Shown piece by piece: positions 1-13,142 of a DNA stretch of 64,000 nucleotides. This stretch comes from Sialis fuliginosa. Taxonomy: Eukaryota; Arthropoda; Insecta; Megaloptera; Sialidae. The notes beneath the pieces are model-generated. The model saw only the letters and a list, made by a program, of their open reading frames with translations. It was not told where the DNA came from and made no database searches. A program made the translations under genes and the position numbers. The number at the start of each line of letters is the position of its first letter. Within the stretch, counting starts at the first letter, position 1. The stretch lies in contig OY540812.1 of assembly GCA_961205875.1 (NCBI GenBank), positions 18,228,001 to 18,292,000 on the forward strand, read 5' to 3'.

Positions 1-1583
1 CTGTCTTATATATTTACGTATAAATTAACTCGGTAATATTGTATTTTATTATTTATTATTTTTTTAACCTGACCGAAGTTTTTTCAATTTTTTTAAAATT
101 TTACCAATTGTTTTCAAATAACCCTTTTTCGGTATTACAATAAAAAAAATCTATGTGCAGTTGACTGATTTTTTTTTTGCTCTTCAATTTTCAATTGCCT
201 TTTCCAAACAGGGAGGTCACTGTAACTGATGTTGATTATTTAGTCAAATGTGCAATATTTGATTATTTACTAGCCTTTAGTTAACTCCACGGTTTATGGT
301 TCCTAGGATTATGTAAATTGATTCTTAAAATTCGGACGATAATTATTTACATTATAGCTAAAAAAATTATAATAGCATAAAGCTAGTGAAAGCAGTTTTA
401 ATTATTCCTAATATAAGATACTTATATAAATGGAAATTGCTAAAAAAAATATGTTTTCGTCTTCTGTTAGCATTATATAATATTTTCAACGTTATCGTTA
501 GATAATAAATACTGTCATTATAGTATAGTGTACTTGCAAACATTTATCCTAAAAAACAATTTTTAATTTCGCAATATACTTATATAAAACAAAAACCAGG
601 GTCACTGAACTATCTCATCAAATACTGGGACGAAAATTTCAACATAGACACGAAAACAAACAAAAAATAATAATAATAAAATAGCCATATGTAGCATATG
701 TTTGTATGAACAATATTCGACAAAGCGTATTACTGTTGTACATGGACATTTTAATAAATTAATTATAATCTGAACATTGCATAAATAAACATTACAATGT
801 AATTGTAAATTGTAATGTACGTCATTGAGGAGTAGTGGCAACAAATGTCTCTAACAGAATGCAATCTGGTAATGAATGTATTAGACATAGGTACTGGTTA
901 TTTAGTCGGGCCGGCACATACTGTTTGTTGACACCACTGATGGGAAAATGTGAATTATGTCGCTTAATCCAAATGCACATTAATGCATTTTTGTTTTGTT
1001 TCTACTGATGAAATGGACGGGAGTTTACATTGTTTTATTGCAAATAAAAGTACTATTTAAAAAATTATATCCGTCATCAAAACTCGGATGTTATGTATAT
1101 ACAAATACATAGGTACATTTATTTTTTAGTTCGCTTAGTTTTTTTATTATTCAGGGACTGATTGTGTATGAATTAAAGACTTTATGGTTTTAGGTCCTGT
1201 GACTATAAGGGCTATAAAAATAATTAAAATGTTTATAAAACACGAAATTCACTTTTTTCATGATTAAAAAAATAATAAAAGTAACGTCACTTCGAAGGTT
1301 GTAACTTGAACAAGAGTACATGAAATGTCACGAAATTTTGACAGTATTCTAGTTAAGGTTCGTACTCTTTGGAAAGCATAAGGATTTTTTTGTTTATGTC
1401 GCCATATGTATGTCAGGCCAAAGACTTTTCAGCCAATGTAGTATATTTATGAAAGAAAAACCGAAGAAACTCTAAGAAATTATCATACCAGTATATATTG
1501 AAGTCAAAACTCTGTCACTAACAGTAAGCAATTAGTTCATGCATTCCTTTCATCTTCATTCTAATTCATTCCGTAGTGTATAC

Positions 1584-1598
1584 ATATATATATATATA
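1584..1598. repeat. (AT)n microsatellite
   Basis: Uninterrupted AT dinucleotides within a longer TA-rich tract. Confidence 0.8.
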
Positions 1599-4500
1599 AG
1601 TGCATTCGTGTTTAAGAACGATAAGGGGAGCGTTCTTTTTTTAATCCAAAAAACGCAAGTAGAGCATGGAGATACATAAAAGCCGTGTGCGTATTCATTT
1701 ACAAAGTGCATCGTAAAACTGCATACATATTTCACACACAACTCTCCAGACCGTGACGTCATGTTTGACATGATTCCGTACACTAAAAAGTGAAAAAAAA
1801 ACTCAAACAAACGAGAAAAAAGGGAGCAACGCATAAAATATTGTTCGTGTAGCGGTGCAAGCGTACAGGAAATTTTTATGTATATATAATGTATATGTTA
1901 AGTGTTTGAAATTATTTTATGATCTTTGTCTAACGTCATCGTATTCAAAAATAGCAATGATTGTATCTTAGAATTGGTTCGTTTGGAATGAACATTGTCA
2001 AATACGAGGAATAATAATACACTTAAAGAGATTTTTTTTCTATACAAAAAAAAGAAACGAAATTAAGTTTTGCTAAAAATGTAAGAACTGTTTTTAATCG
2101 ATTTTTTCGAATAATTTTTTTTAAACTTTGTCCAGCTCTAACTCGATGGAAAAAAGTCGTAGTGGAATATACTTTGAGAAGGGTGAAGCTTTAAGCTTTT
2201 CGTTCATTTTTATTTTTTGTCTTGAAGCCAGGATGGTTTTTGTTTTAAACTGGAAAACATAAATTTGTTAAAAAATTCCAAAATTTCAAGCTTTAAATGC
2301 AATCAAGCAGACAATTCTACCATATTTAAAGAACCATAGTTTTTTTAATCCCCTTATATATAATAGAACTTTGGTGTCACGAATTTTTATTAAATTTAAT
2401 ATTAGATTAACGTTATATAAAACTACTATAAAAACTACTGCTCTTAAATGTACAAATTTTACTTACTATTTTTCAACAAGGTCTAACTGATTATTTGTCA
2501 TTCATTTATTTGCACTTTATCCCAAAACACTCGGCATGACCGAAAAACAAAAGTATTACATAACACACAAAGACAATGCATTTGTTTCATATCTCATGTC
2601 ACATTATGTGAGCATTGATACAATAGCATACGTCAGCTTTTGGTAATTAATTTCAGAGATCTAATCAAATTGTCAGACGTGATCTTTGATATTTTCTTCA
2701 TCAAGAATATCCTGTTATGTATTATCTATTATAGTCTGTCATTTCTTTGACAGTTGTTTGCGTGTGTGAATGTTGAAAAACAGAAGCTAATAACATGTTC
2801 AAATCGATTAATTTTATTGTGTTTAATATCTATCATGCTGGATATTTTACTTCATTTATTTTTATTTAATAAAATAATTTGTTACAATAAATTTAAGTAG
2901 AAATGCACATCGATACGAGACGAGACCATCTAAAATTTTGAAGTGACTTTCAACTTTCTATACAAATCTTGTTGAGAGTCTTAAGTTTTAAAGGATTACA
3001 TTATCCATAGTAATTATTAATACCTACACTATACTATACTATACATATGTACATTGGACATATTTCGAAATTTCTTTGTTTCTTACAAAAGAATAATAAT
3101 TGTAAACAAATATTTTTTATACAAAAATTTACACGATGTTGAAGTAAAATTCGAGACCGAAAAGAGACTTAACCCAACCCTTAACCATATTAATACTTAA
3201 CTAATTTCCGCATGGAGGAATTAAGTTAATTAGTAGAATTGAACGTGCACACAACATATGGAATAAATAATAATATTAAAATAAAAGTGATAATTAATAA
3301 TACAAAAAATGCATATATTATATAATAATAATAAATGTGGCTAATTAACCAACAATGAATAAAGTGTTCCCTACTGTATGCAAGTTTTTATTATTTACTG
3401 TAAATTATAATATTATTTGTAATTAATAACAACTCATATGATTAAATGCATGAAAGTAAGTGAAGACTACTTTATTATAAATTACTTACATAATTAGGTT
3501 GCATATCTCTATAGAAAATCTCCCCCGTCCCTCCTCAAAGAATGTGTAAGCATTGTACCAAAAACAAATCTTTAATGAACATAATTTGAAAAATATGCTA
3601 TAAAAAATTAAGTTAACTTTAATAATAGAAAACTTTTTCATCAATAGCTAAAGCCACATTTTGTAAAGTAAATATGTACATCATACATAACGTACATATA
3701 CAAACATTATATCTTTATTTATCTATCTATATAATACGTTTTGTAAAATCATACAATAGCGATGCGTTTTTTTGTGTTTTGTCTTTCTGGTGTCCGCTAT
3801 TGTTAGCGCAAGAAGTATATCACGACAGCAAATTTCTCATGATTGTCTGCACATTGTCCGTCTCTTCACGCAGAGACAACGTTATACTTGTGTGATTTTA
3901 CTTCCTGTCTAATATCTTGATGTGACTATATATCTATATATGTCAAAAATACATTCTTTGTTCATGTGTTTTGTGTTTGTGTATATATATGTGTGTAGTT
4001 TTGTTTGTTTCTTCTTTTTCTTCTCACGGAATCATTGTTATATTTGACAGCCAATGTCCGTTCTTTTTATATTGAAGTAATAACAGTTCTTAAATTTTTG
4101 GACGGAAACGTCATATCAATTTGACTTGTGTTGATGTTTTTTTATTTTTTATTTTATGTCAGTGAATTTTGAGATTATTCTAAGTAAAATAAACAGTTTG
4201 CCTGTTTTGGAATTCCTGTTAGGACTTAAAAGAAATTATATTCTTATTTCTCGTAAGCGAAAACGTCAAAACAGCATCATGAAATTATTAAAAACTTTTT
4301 ACGCTGAGTTTCATTAATTTATTGATTTGGTAAACATTTGCAAAGATAATATAGAACCAAATAAAAAAATTATGTAGGTATACTTCATTATGTATTAATT
4401 TTAATTTGTCATAAGTGATAAATAAAACATACACGATTTATTGTAAATTGATTAAAAATCATTGAAATGTTCAAGTATTTTTTAAAGAAATACACTACAT

Positions 4501-4600
4501 CGACATTACTTTAAAAAAAAACTTACTAATAAGTAACCAATAGGTCTAACTTTTGGTCCTCGACTTCTGAAATATCCTATTTCGACTTATGTATGCATAT

Positions 4601-4630
4601 TGTGTGTGTGCGTGTGTGTGTGTGTATGTG
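4601..4630. repeat. (TG)n microsatellite
   Basis: About fifteen TG units with single interruptions (CG, TA). Confidence 0.85.
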
Positions 4631-5354
4631 GATGGGTGGTTTGTTGTACAAACTTCAATGTACATCAGTTCTCTGAAAAAAGATCACACAGAAACTCATT
4701 GGTACATGTTTATATACAAAACCCTGAAACACACAGATGATAACATTTTCTACAAAAACATATTTCCTCGAAAAAGGTCAAACATAAAATTTCAACAACC
4801 TGAATACAAATAAATATTCTGAAGAACCCGTAAAGTTTCCATATCCCAAAGGAAATTCCCCAGCGATACAGAGCTTATGATTTGTGTCAACGTTATACAT
4901 TTATCTTCGATTAGCCCAACCCCTGCTGACTTCCTCCAGCACGTCGGATTCGATATTGGCTCTAATACGTCCCGAGAGGAACAAAATATGTCAATGCATT
5001 TGACGGATGCGTCAATATCATATACTGACAATATTTATATGGTACTTACGTTCATTTTTAAGTATTTATATACGCTGTGTTAATAAAGTATTATCTGCTT
5101 AGTTTTTAATTTTTATTAATATATTATTCGTCTTATATGGTTAAAATACATAGTACTTTACTATCTGAATTGAGGTGCAATTTCTTAATACGTGCTTCAC
5201 CTAAAATAATTTATAAATCTTAATCTTTTTAACAGTCAAAGTTTCAACAAATTCGGTTCAGTGTTTTTTTGTTTCAAGTAGGAAACAAATATAAGGTATT
5301 AGCACCCTTTAAGAGAAAGATATTCAGTTTTTTTTAATTCTTATGAACTCATGT

Positions 5355-5472
5355 TACTAATAAAACAACTACCTCTTCATTAAACCAATTTAATTACCAA
5401 AGTCTCCAAATGTTTCTAATAAAATAAGTAACTCTTTATTTAATCAATTTAATTACCAAAGTTCGCAAATAT
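5355..5472. repeat. 59-bp diverged tandem duplication
   Basis: Two adjacent units of about 59 bp share the block CAATTTAATTACCAAAG (5386 and 5445) and a preceding CTAATAAAA. They differ at several positions, so the duplication is not recent. No coding potential. Confidence 0.6.
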
Positions 5473-5976
5473 AGTTTGTTTTTTAAATTATAGCCTTTTA
5501 TTTTGTTTATGTTTTTCCTCCAGTAATGGAAAAAGTAAAACCAGCAAAGGGCACCCAGTGATGGACACTTGCTAATGATTAAAAAATAATAAGTACTACG
5601 ACACAAAAGTTATAAAATAAAGAATTGTAAATTTTGAAATAATGTAAAGCAGATGCTATGATAATATAATAATAATAATTAATAAATAGTTTAAATACCC
5701 ACCATTTTGACACCAGCTGCTTTACTGTTAAGTGTCTATAGATTATAATTCAGTAATGGCAGTAATCAAATATCAACAAATATTTCTAATTTAATAAAAC
5801 AAGAACTCAACACTGGGGTATGATCAAAAAATAGTGCCAGTATCTTATAAACAAAAATTATAAATATTCCCTGCAAAACGACGTATAAATTTTTAAAAAA
5901 TATGCAGTACAGATAAATCCTACAAATTTTAATATTTAATATTTATTAAAATTTGCAGGTACACAATTGTTTAACA

Positions 5977-6122
5977 CATAGGTGTCCAACCTTTTGAACC
6001 TTCCGGGCCGCATTTTTTTGTCGCGTCAATTCCTAATTTTATTATAAATATAATATATAAATAGATATATGAGTTAAATTGGGAAGACCTTTTTTTTGTG
6101 GCCCGCGGGTTGGACAAGCTTG
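5977..6122. mobile_element. hAT-type MITE, 146 bp, clean 8-bp duplication
   Basis: The element starts CATAGGTGTCCAACC and ends GGTTGGACAAGCTTG, giving imperfect inverted termini around a GTCCAACC core. It is flanked on both sides by GTTTAACA (5969-5976 and 6123-6130), an exact 8-bp target duplication as made by hAT transposases. Subterminal GGGCCGC and GGCCCGCGG blocks match the ends of the 2-kb foldback at 61641-63721, so this is an internally deleted member of that family in opposite orientation. No coding sequence. Confidence 0.9.
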
Positions 6123-6130
6123 GTTTAACA

Positions 6131-6870
6131 CATAGGTTTTCAATTTTATTCTCTTAAATTATTTTCATTTTGATTTTTTCCAGAACATAATAAACATTCT
6201 CGTATTGTAATGAAAGATCAAAATACCACTTCAATTAAACGTAGAAAATTAGATATCTATATTTTATGCATGTACATTATACATGTTCTGCGCAATAAAA
6301 AGAATAATAAGTCCAAAACAAATTAATGAAATTTAAAACATTAAGCGCGTATTAAATTCCTCCATTCGTATTCGTATATAAAGAGTAATTAATATCGTAT
6401 TCTCACACACACTTTGCAAGAACATAACTCCAGAGAAGAATCACACAAAACTCTCGTGAAACTTTACAGCTTTACGTGCCTCGAAACATTTCCACGTATT
6501 TCTCTCTTATTTTACATGTTTTATATTTAAGGCATTAATCCTATTAGTTCGTGCCAATGTTAGCGAGCAAATTAAGGATTTTAACTCTTTCTGTGTATTT
6601 CTTTGACGATGTATTTACGAAGAGTACCTCAGTGAGATTTGCTAAATAGTTGAGAAGATGTTTTTCTTTACACAAACTATTATGAATTCTTTATGAGTCG
6701 CAAAAGGTTACTTTAAGTTTCTTCTATCTTATATAATGCTGTTGTTCTTTCAAGTTTATGAAATTTGATTATAATTTTTTAATTAAACATTTTTTTGTTT
6801 GAGAATTTTTAATTAATTTCGTTTGAAAAATATGAAGAAAAATAGACAAAGCTAAATGCAATCATTACTC
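6131..6870. other. AT-rich non-coding DNA
   Basis: Nothing recognisable in this interval. Confidence 0.5.
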
Positions 6871-7329
6871 ACGAAGAGAACGTAAGAAGTGCCACGCTCC
6901 GATTTTCCTGAAACTTCGCTCGGTGGAAGAGGGGTCAAAATAAGCGAACACGTGTCTCGGTTTATCCGTCGAAACTCAACCGTTTCCAAGAAAATGACGG
7001 TCAATGTTGTTATTCCTTACGTGCCTTTTAGCGCGCATCGAGTTCAACCGAAGCAGCGGCTAGCGTCTTGGCTTCACACTTTTGCATCCCGGGTTGAATA
7101 GAAGACCCTCCTTGCAGGTTGAAGGTATAAACGGGTATACTTGCTAGCCGGCCGAACACCAATTTTCGGGAAAAAGTACGCAAACCACCAATATTATTAA
7201 CAAGACACGCTAAAGGAATTTCACCGAGAGCAATTTTAAAGATTTTCTCATTCATTGAAATTTTTTTTTCATTTTATTCATTTATCAGACACAAAATTCA
7301 TCGATGAATTCTTCTTACGTTCTCCTCGT
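6871..7329. mobile_element. Probable MITE with 19-bp inverted termini
   Basis: ACGAAGAGAACGTAAGAAG at 6871-6889 is the reverse complement, with one mismatch, of 7311-7329. The enclosed 420 bp is much richer in G+C than its surroundings around 6890-7170, which suggests an inserted element. Overlapping 60-75 codon frames exist on both strands, but none resembles a known protein. No target duplication could be defined, and the superfamily is unknown. Confidence 0.5.
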
Positions 7330-7611
7330 CAGCTTCAGTGATAAATTATATCAATTTTTGACTAGTAACTATAGATAACAATATATTAGCAGTGTTGTAA
7401 TTGTTTTAGCTCTTGGATACCATAAAAAGACCTTTAAAAGACTTATAAATAAAGTTGATATAATCTCGATATCGTCTCGTAAAAATGTAAAACATTCTGA
7501 TCTTCGTCTTTCGTACCAATCTCGTTAACGATACAAGATCGTGAACATTCTCGTTTAAGTGTGTACCCATAATAATTATATTTCCTTCATTATCTGAAAA
7601 GTGCAAGTCTT

Positions 7612-7810
7612 AAGGCTTCCGCGGTGATCTTTTTTTTGGCTTCTGGGTTTAAGCTGCATCGGATTTGTCGTATTATCGCCCAACGTTTCGTCACACATTG
7701 CAATGGACATCTTCAGGGTTCTTCTAAAAGAAGATGTTCACTGCAATGTGTGACGAAACGTTAGCTGATAACACAACCAAACTGACGCGGCTTGCACTCA
7801 GAAGCCAAAA
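7612..7810. mobile_element. Palindromic repeat, Penelope-like terminal type (copy 1)
   Basis: After AAGGCTTCCGCGGTGATCT comes a long inverted repeat. The left arm runs from about 7638 (GGCTTCTGGG) to 7720. The right arm runs from about 7730 and ends in CAGAAGCC. Each arm contains, in opposite orientation, GCAATGTGTGACGAAACGTT, and one arm contains CTGAAGATG in revcomp. CTGANGA and GAAA around a small hairpin are the core boxes of hammerhead ribozymes, which are known in terminal repeats of Penelope-like elements. A second copy lies at 10932. The family assignment is an inference. Confidence 0.6.
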
Positions 7811-8832
7811 GTACATTTTGAAAAATAATAAAAATCGTTTATACACAAAAACAAAAACTGATTATAGTAAATCAACATATATTTGCATATAAAACAAATA
7901 AAAAGTATCAAAATTAACGACGATAAGATACTGCGACGTTTAGATTCCAAAAGTGCAAATGTTATCTAATTAAAAATTTAAAAAGATTAACACAAAACAA
8001 AATCCTCTTAGAATTTATTTGTATAAAACACGTGTTATTTCACACGACCTGAAAATTGGAAATGTGTTTGTTTCCCCTTTATTCGGAGCGGTCGTGTTTG
8101 GTTTATTAAAAATTAATGAATATTTGATTTGATCTAATTCCATTATACAGCAGCGTCCCGTTATTATTTCATAATAAATTTCAATTATTTCTATGTCGTT
8201 TACAAATATCTATTTAGTTAATATTTAATTATTTGTGTTCGGTTTATTTGTATTCGATCGCAATATTCTAGTTTTCGACATTTTCAACTTAATTAGTCCC
8301 ATTTAATATTATATTATTTGATAATATTACATGATATATTTGTTAATGAACTGTATTTACAGGAAGGGAGTGACGTTTTACAATGTATTAGTATTAATGT
8401 GTTGTAATCAAACAATTAAAAGGATTATTAACAAAGATCATATTGATTTTCTTTTAATTTAATCAATTTATTAGTTTAAAAAAAGTTATTTTGATAAATG
8501 CCCGTAATAATGAAAACCAACTTTTTTTCTCCGCGAAAACATAATATTTTATTATAATATAATCGTTTTGATTTTGAATAAAATGTTGTTATAATGATCC
8601 TTAACTATTTTGAAAGTTTAATGTTACCATTAAATAAAATATATTTGAATTAAAATAATTATGACTAGTAATTGAATACTAATTTTAAATGAATGTTATT
8701 AATAGAACTTGAGGTGACAGGTTATTTTGACATTTTTTTATTCATTTTAAATATAATACTTGTTATCTATGAGCTTACGACCTTTGAAATAAACTGAATT
8801 TATAAATAAAAAATACATTTATGTTATGACAA
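7811..8832. other. AT-rich non-coding DNA
   Basis: No gene or repeat recognised. Confidence 0.5.
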
Positions 8833-9126
8833 TCTATATGTATAATAACATGTCCTGACATTGACTGACTGATTCATCATCGCCGAGCCGAAACCTCTGA
8901 ACCTAGAAATGTGAAATTTCAGGGTTTTCTTCCTTTTATGATGTAAGCACTCAATTAGAAAGGATTTTTCGAAATTCAACCCCCACTGGGGTTAAAAGGA
9001 GTGTAAAAGTTTGAATTGGAAAAAATATTTTTTTGGTCAATAATTTAATTTTCATGCCCTGTCTTAAAATATTTGTGTTGCCAAAAAAATTATACAACGC
9101 GAGCGAAACCTCGGGTAGGTCCGCTA
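8833..9126 (+). mobile_element. Non-autonomous Helitron-like element
   Basis: It begins TCTATATGTATAATAACA after an A and ends …GGTAGGTCCGCTAG before a T. This gives the Helitron signature of 5'-TC, 3'-CTAG and insertion between A and T without duplication. A short CGAG/CTCG hairpin (CGAGCGAAACCTCG) sits about a dozen bases before the end. The interior (…CCGAGCCGAAACCTCTG…, …CCCACTGGGGTTAAAAGG…) resembles a repeat common in insect genomes. There is no Rep/Helicase coding sequence. Confidence 0.65.
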
Positions 9127-10119
9127 GTTACTTATACATATAAAATGAATTATTTTATTTGTTTCTCATTTTAAGTATAAAGCAAATATAGTGCACATAA
9201 AAGAAAAGAAAGTGCAAAAAACGTAATAATATAAAGTGGAAAAAGAAGAAGAAATAATCCCAAGTGCAATATTAATGTAAAAACATTTTAAAATGAAATT
9301 CTAATGGCTGATTTAGTAAAAAGGAGGCCAGCCGGGGGAAAGAATAAGAAATATAAAACTACCAAATTATGAATTATTAATAGAATTATTATTTTTTAAA
9401 TTAAATTTTCAACTAGTGTTAGTATATTATTGAAATATAAATTTCTTCATGTGTGTTAAATAATATGTACATTGTACATTTATAATAATAATTTATTTAA
9501 TTACTGTTGTTCTCTCAACTAACTATAGCTTCGATGAATAATCTTTAATAGATTCATTACAAGTACTACATACATACAGTTAGAGTACACCTGTCATTCA
9601 ATATCTCTTTCTTATTCACTCACTCTAGCTATTAAACTCACTTAGAATCAATCTCCTGTTTTCAGTTCCTTGCTCTTTGTTTTCATTTTGCTGTAGTTGC
9701 TTGAACTTTATTAATTTCCTTCCAATAATCATAAAATTCTGCTGTAAATGATTTGTAAATGTATTGACTCTAATATTCAGTTTATTTAGTTTTCTACCGT
9801 TAATTTTAACTTATTTACTTCATCTAGATATTTCAAAACAGATTTACTTTTTCTTTCAACGGTGGAATGAAAAATTAACAGAAAATATTTGTGTCTCGTA
9901 AATAAAATAAAAATTAATAATTTTATTTTCCATTGGATTGCAAAGTACATATTTCAAATATTTAATTTTAAGTGTTGTATAATCATTTAAGTTATATCTG
10001 ACCAAATAAAAAATGTATGTGTATCTTTTAGTTTTTATCTATAGATTAACATTTAAAGCTCGATACATATATAAATTTTGACATTTTCGGAAAATATATA
10101 ATTCCTTTACAAATATTTT

Positions 10120-10447
10120 AATCAATTCACTCAAATATCTTAGAGTTTTGAAGTTATGGGCAAAAATGTTTCTGATAAATATTGAAGGGCTTAAAAGGGG
10201 ACGTCAAACAGTGCTATATCAGAACTATGTCATCTTTCATTAATTTAAATCGGTTTTTCAACGATAGATGTTTATTTTTCACAGAGAATATGATTCTACA
10301 ATAAAAAATAAAGGATCCTATTAAAAAAGCATTGATGACCTCCGAAAATTAATTTGATGCCCCCCTTAAAACCTTTAAATTTTTTCCCTATGATCTTAAA
10401 GATCTGAAATATTCTTGTGAATTGTTTAAAATGACTCACCCTGTATA
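10120..10447. mobile_element. Probable MITE ending in the TATACAGGGTGAGTCA motif
   Basis: The right end (about 10428-10447), read in reverse, begins TATACAGGGTGAGTCATTTT, a terminus seen in many insect MITEs. The right arm is imperfectly complementary to the left part. GGGCTTAAAAGGGGACGTC near 10188 matches the reverse of GATGCCCCCCTTAAAACC near 10358. The left terminus is too degenerate to place exactly. Confidence 0.45.
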
Positions 10448-10931
10448 GATATATACAATTAATTGCAGTTATTGAACTTCTGCATGAGCTTGTATCTATA
10501 CAGCATAGACTTTTACTGGACTCAACCTACACAAGTGCAAATTTACAAAAAATATGAAAACTGGAACAAAAAAGTAACTACTACTTGCAAAATATTTCAA
10601 CAAAAAACTTTGGGAAGCCACTGGCGTGTAGATATATTACAGAATACGTATGATATATTGAGGAGGTTAACATAGATGTAAAGAAGTGTGCTTTTTCTTG
10701 GAAGCTAGTAATGTCAAATGGTTTTTGAAGATATTTTTGTTAAAGATGATGTATAGCGCATATGTTAAAAAAGTATCGTTTTCTGTTGCTTTAATTATAA
10801 TAAAAATATATATGCATATGAGTATTCAGTGTTTCTTCATTTTTAAAATAGGTTCATAATTGTTTTTATTATGTTGTATTCGCATTTTTCATGTAAGTAT
10901 TTTAAATAATATAAATTGATAATATATATTG

Positions 10932-11095
10932 AAGGCTTCCGCGGTGATCTTGATATGGATCTTGGTTTCTGGGTGTAAGCCGCGTCGGTTTAGTCGTGCA
11001 TTTTTAGAAGAGCCCTGAAGATGTCCACTGCAATGTGTAACGAAACGTTGGCCGATAACACGACCAAACCGACGCGGCTTACAACCAGAAGCCAA
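10932..11095 (+). mobile_element. Penelope-like terminal palindrome (copy 2), shortened left arm
   Basis: It opens with the same AAGGCTTCCGCGGTGATCT as 7612. The left arm is truncated, and the right arm is intact and better conserved: CTGAAGATGTCCACTGCAAT, then CGAAACGTTGGCCGATAACA, ending CCAGAAGCC. The plus strand reads CTGAAGA, then a hairpin GTCCAC/GTG-T-GAC with loop TGCAAT, then GAAAC. That is the order of a hammerhead core (CUGANGA, stem II, GAAA), with one extra T at the base of stem II. Confidence 0.6.
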
Positions 11096-11505
11096 GATCC
11101 AATATAAGTATATTGAATAATATAATTATATTATTTAAATTAAATTAAACTAGATCAGCGTTGTTGGAGGGTATATATTTTACAGAACTTCAATTTAGAA
11201 TTTATTATTTTCGTCTGTTTTAATATAAAATGTATATTTTATAATTCAAACTTATTGTTATCATTATTTTTTACATGAACTCTATAAGAAAATAAACATC
11301 AGTAACAGATTGGTGGTACAAATGTTTTGACATCTGTCATTAATTTAAATATCCATATTCATAACAACTTCACCTGTAAACTTTTCTTTGTCATTTTCAA
11401 ATCGAAAAAATATATAATTAAAAATTGTTTCTAAATTCTGTTTTTGTTGTCAAAAGCTAAAAAAAAAAACGATTTGCGTTTATGATCATCGTCTTTTGTT
11501 TATTT

Positions 11506-11691
11506 AATTCTGTTTTTACACGGTAGATACGTACAGTCGTACAGCCTATCACCGTGTAAAAAAATCGCGTAAAAAAAATTATTTATTTATTTTATTTAAT
11601 AGGAAAAACTTTAAAAAAAATCAATTTGTGTAATAAAAAATTGTTTATTGTTATCGACCGTGCTATTTCAAAATCGTGTAAAAACAGAATT
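11506..11691. mobile_element. Short MITE with 17-bp perfect inverted termini
   Basis: AATTCTGTTTTTACACG (11506-11522) is perfectly inverted at 11675-11691. A second internal pair (ACACGGTAGATACG and CACCGTGTAAAAAAATCG) lies inside. No target duplication could be assigned, so the superfamily is unknown. It ends about 180 bp before the CACTA-like element. Confidence 0.5.
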
Positions 11692-11885
11692 GGGTGTATT
11701 TCATTACATTTTGTTTGTTTTGTACTAATTGTAGTTGAAAACCTTCCCATAAAAATAACGATTCTTACTCAAAAAACCTTATCCAAATTGGTTGTCTTTC
11801 TTTTGTTAGAAGCAAATATAGATAGATATATATATATATAAACTTTCATTTATTTATTATATACTCGTACACTGTTAAAAATTTC

Positions 11886-12343
11886 TTTAGTAATTTTACA
11901 AAAATGTGTAGGAAGTTTTTACGCACCACAATTTTCGGAATTATGGAACACAGTTTTGTAAATTTACTATACAATTTATCACAACTCAATTTTAAACTAT
12001 TACAAATCATCTGTCGCAAAATTACTAATCATTTACTAGACTTATGTTTAGTAATATTACTGTACATTATTCGTAATTTTACTAAGCCAAATGTTTCTAA
12101 TAATTTTAGTAATTTTACAAAAATGTGTAGGAAGTTTTTACGCACCACAATTTTCGGAATTATGGAACACAGTTTTGTAAATTTACTATACAATTTATCA
12201 CAACTCAATTTTAAACTATTACAAATCATCTGTCGCAAAATTACTAATCATTTACTAGACTTATGTTTAGTAATATTACTGTACATTATTCGTAATTTTA
12301 CTAAGCCAAATGTTTCTAATAATTTTAGTAATTTTACAAAAAT
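11886..12343. repeat. 219-bp tandem duplication, apparently perfect
   Basis: The unit at 11886-12104 recurs at 12105-12323 without a difference I can see, followed by about 20 bases of a third unit. The period is a multiple of three, so one 158-codon frame runs through it as a repeated 73-residue block. I read that as a side effect of the duplication and not as a gene. It lies in the left subterminal zone of the CACTA-like element. Confidence 0.85.
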
Positions 12344-13142
12344 TTATTGTAATTATACTAGACAATTTATACCAATTTAGTTTAGAAAAATTACAAACTA
12401 TTTGTTGCAATATTACTAACCTTTATTAAAAAATTGTTTAGTAATATTACAATACAATAGTCGGAATTTTACTAAACAAATTAGATTAAATACATTTAGT
12501 AATTTTACAACCATATATCGTAATTTTTCAACCCAACTAATACCAATTTAGTTTCGAAAAATTACAAACTATTTTTGTTGCAGTATTGAATTTTTACTAC
12601 CCAACTTACATCAAGTCAATTTGAAAAAAATACAAACCGCTCGTTGCAATATTACTATGCATCGGGATATAACTTGCATAGCTTTATTTCAATATCAGAC
12701 TGTAATTTTACTGAAAAAAATTGTTAAATCAATGAATGCTACAACAGCGTATTTTAGTGTTAAATATAAAATATTTATTAAATATTAATTTATTAATTAT
12801 TTAATTAACAATTAAACATATGTCATTAATTATAACAGTGTTATCAATAATTTATATTATGAAAATAATAACATAATTTAATGCTAACACAAATTTTAAT
12901 TTTTTTTTGAAGATTATTCTGACGTTTTGATTGCCACATAATTAATTGCCAAATCACGAGTGATGTAGGCACGGAGTATCTTTCCAATATTCTTGGTTAT
13001 ATCTACTGTCTTGTTTATTTAGCATAACAATTTGTAAATCTAAAAAAAGAAAATTATTATTCATGTCTTATAAACGAATTATATAAAATAGGGCTTATAT
13101 AAAAAAATAATAATTTTATTTGTGATTACTTACCAATTTTTT

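Larger units (their letters stand above)
1..5354. other. AT-rich non-coding DNA
   Basis: No convincing coding exon, tRNA or rRNA is seen on either strand. The few open frames are short, rich in F/I/Y/K and have no codon bias, as expected by chance in AT-rich DNA. Only simple repeats stand out. It may be hdc intron or intergenic DNA, and the sequence cannot tell which. Confidence 0.6.

Noticed and set aside
11904..12380. 158-codon repeated-block ORF
   Set aside because: It is caused by the 219-bp (3x73) tandem duplication in a transposon subterminal zone. Composition is AT-driven.
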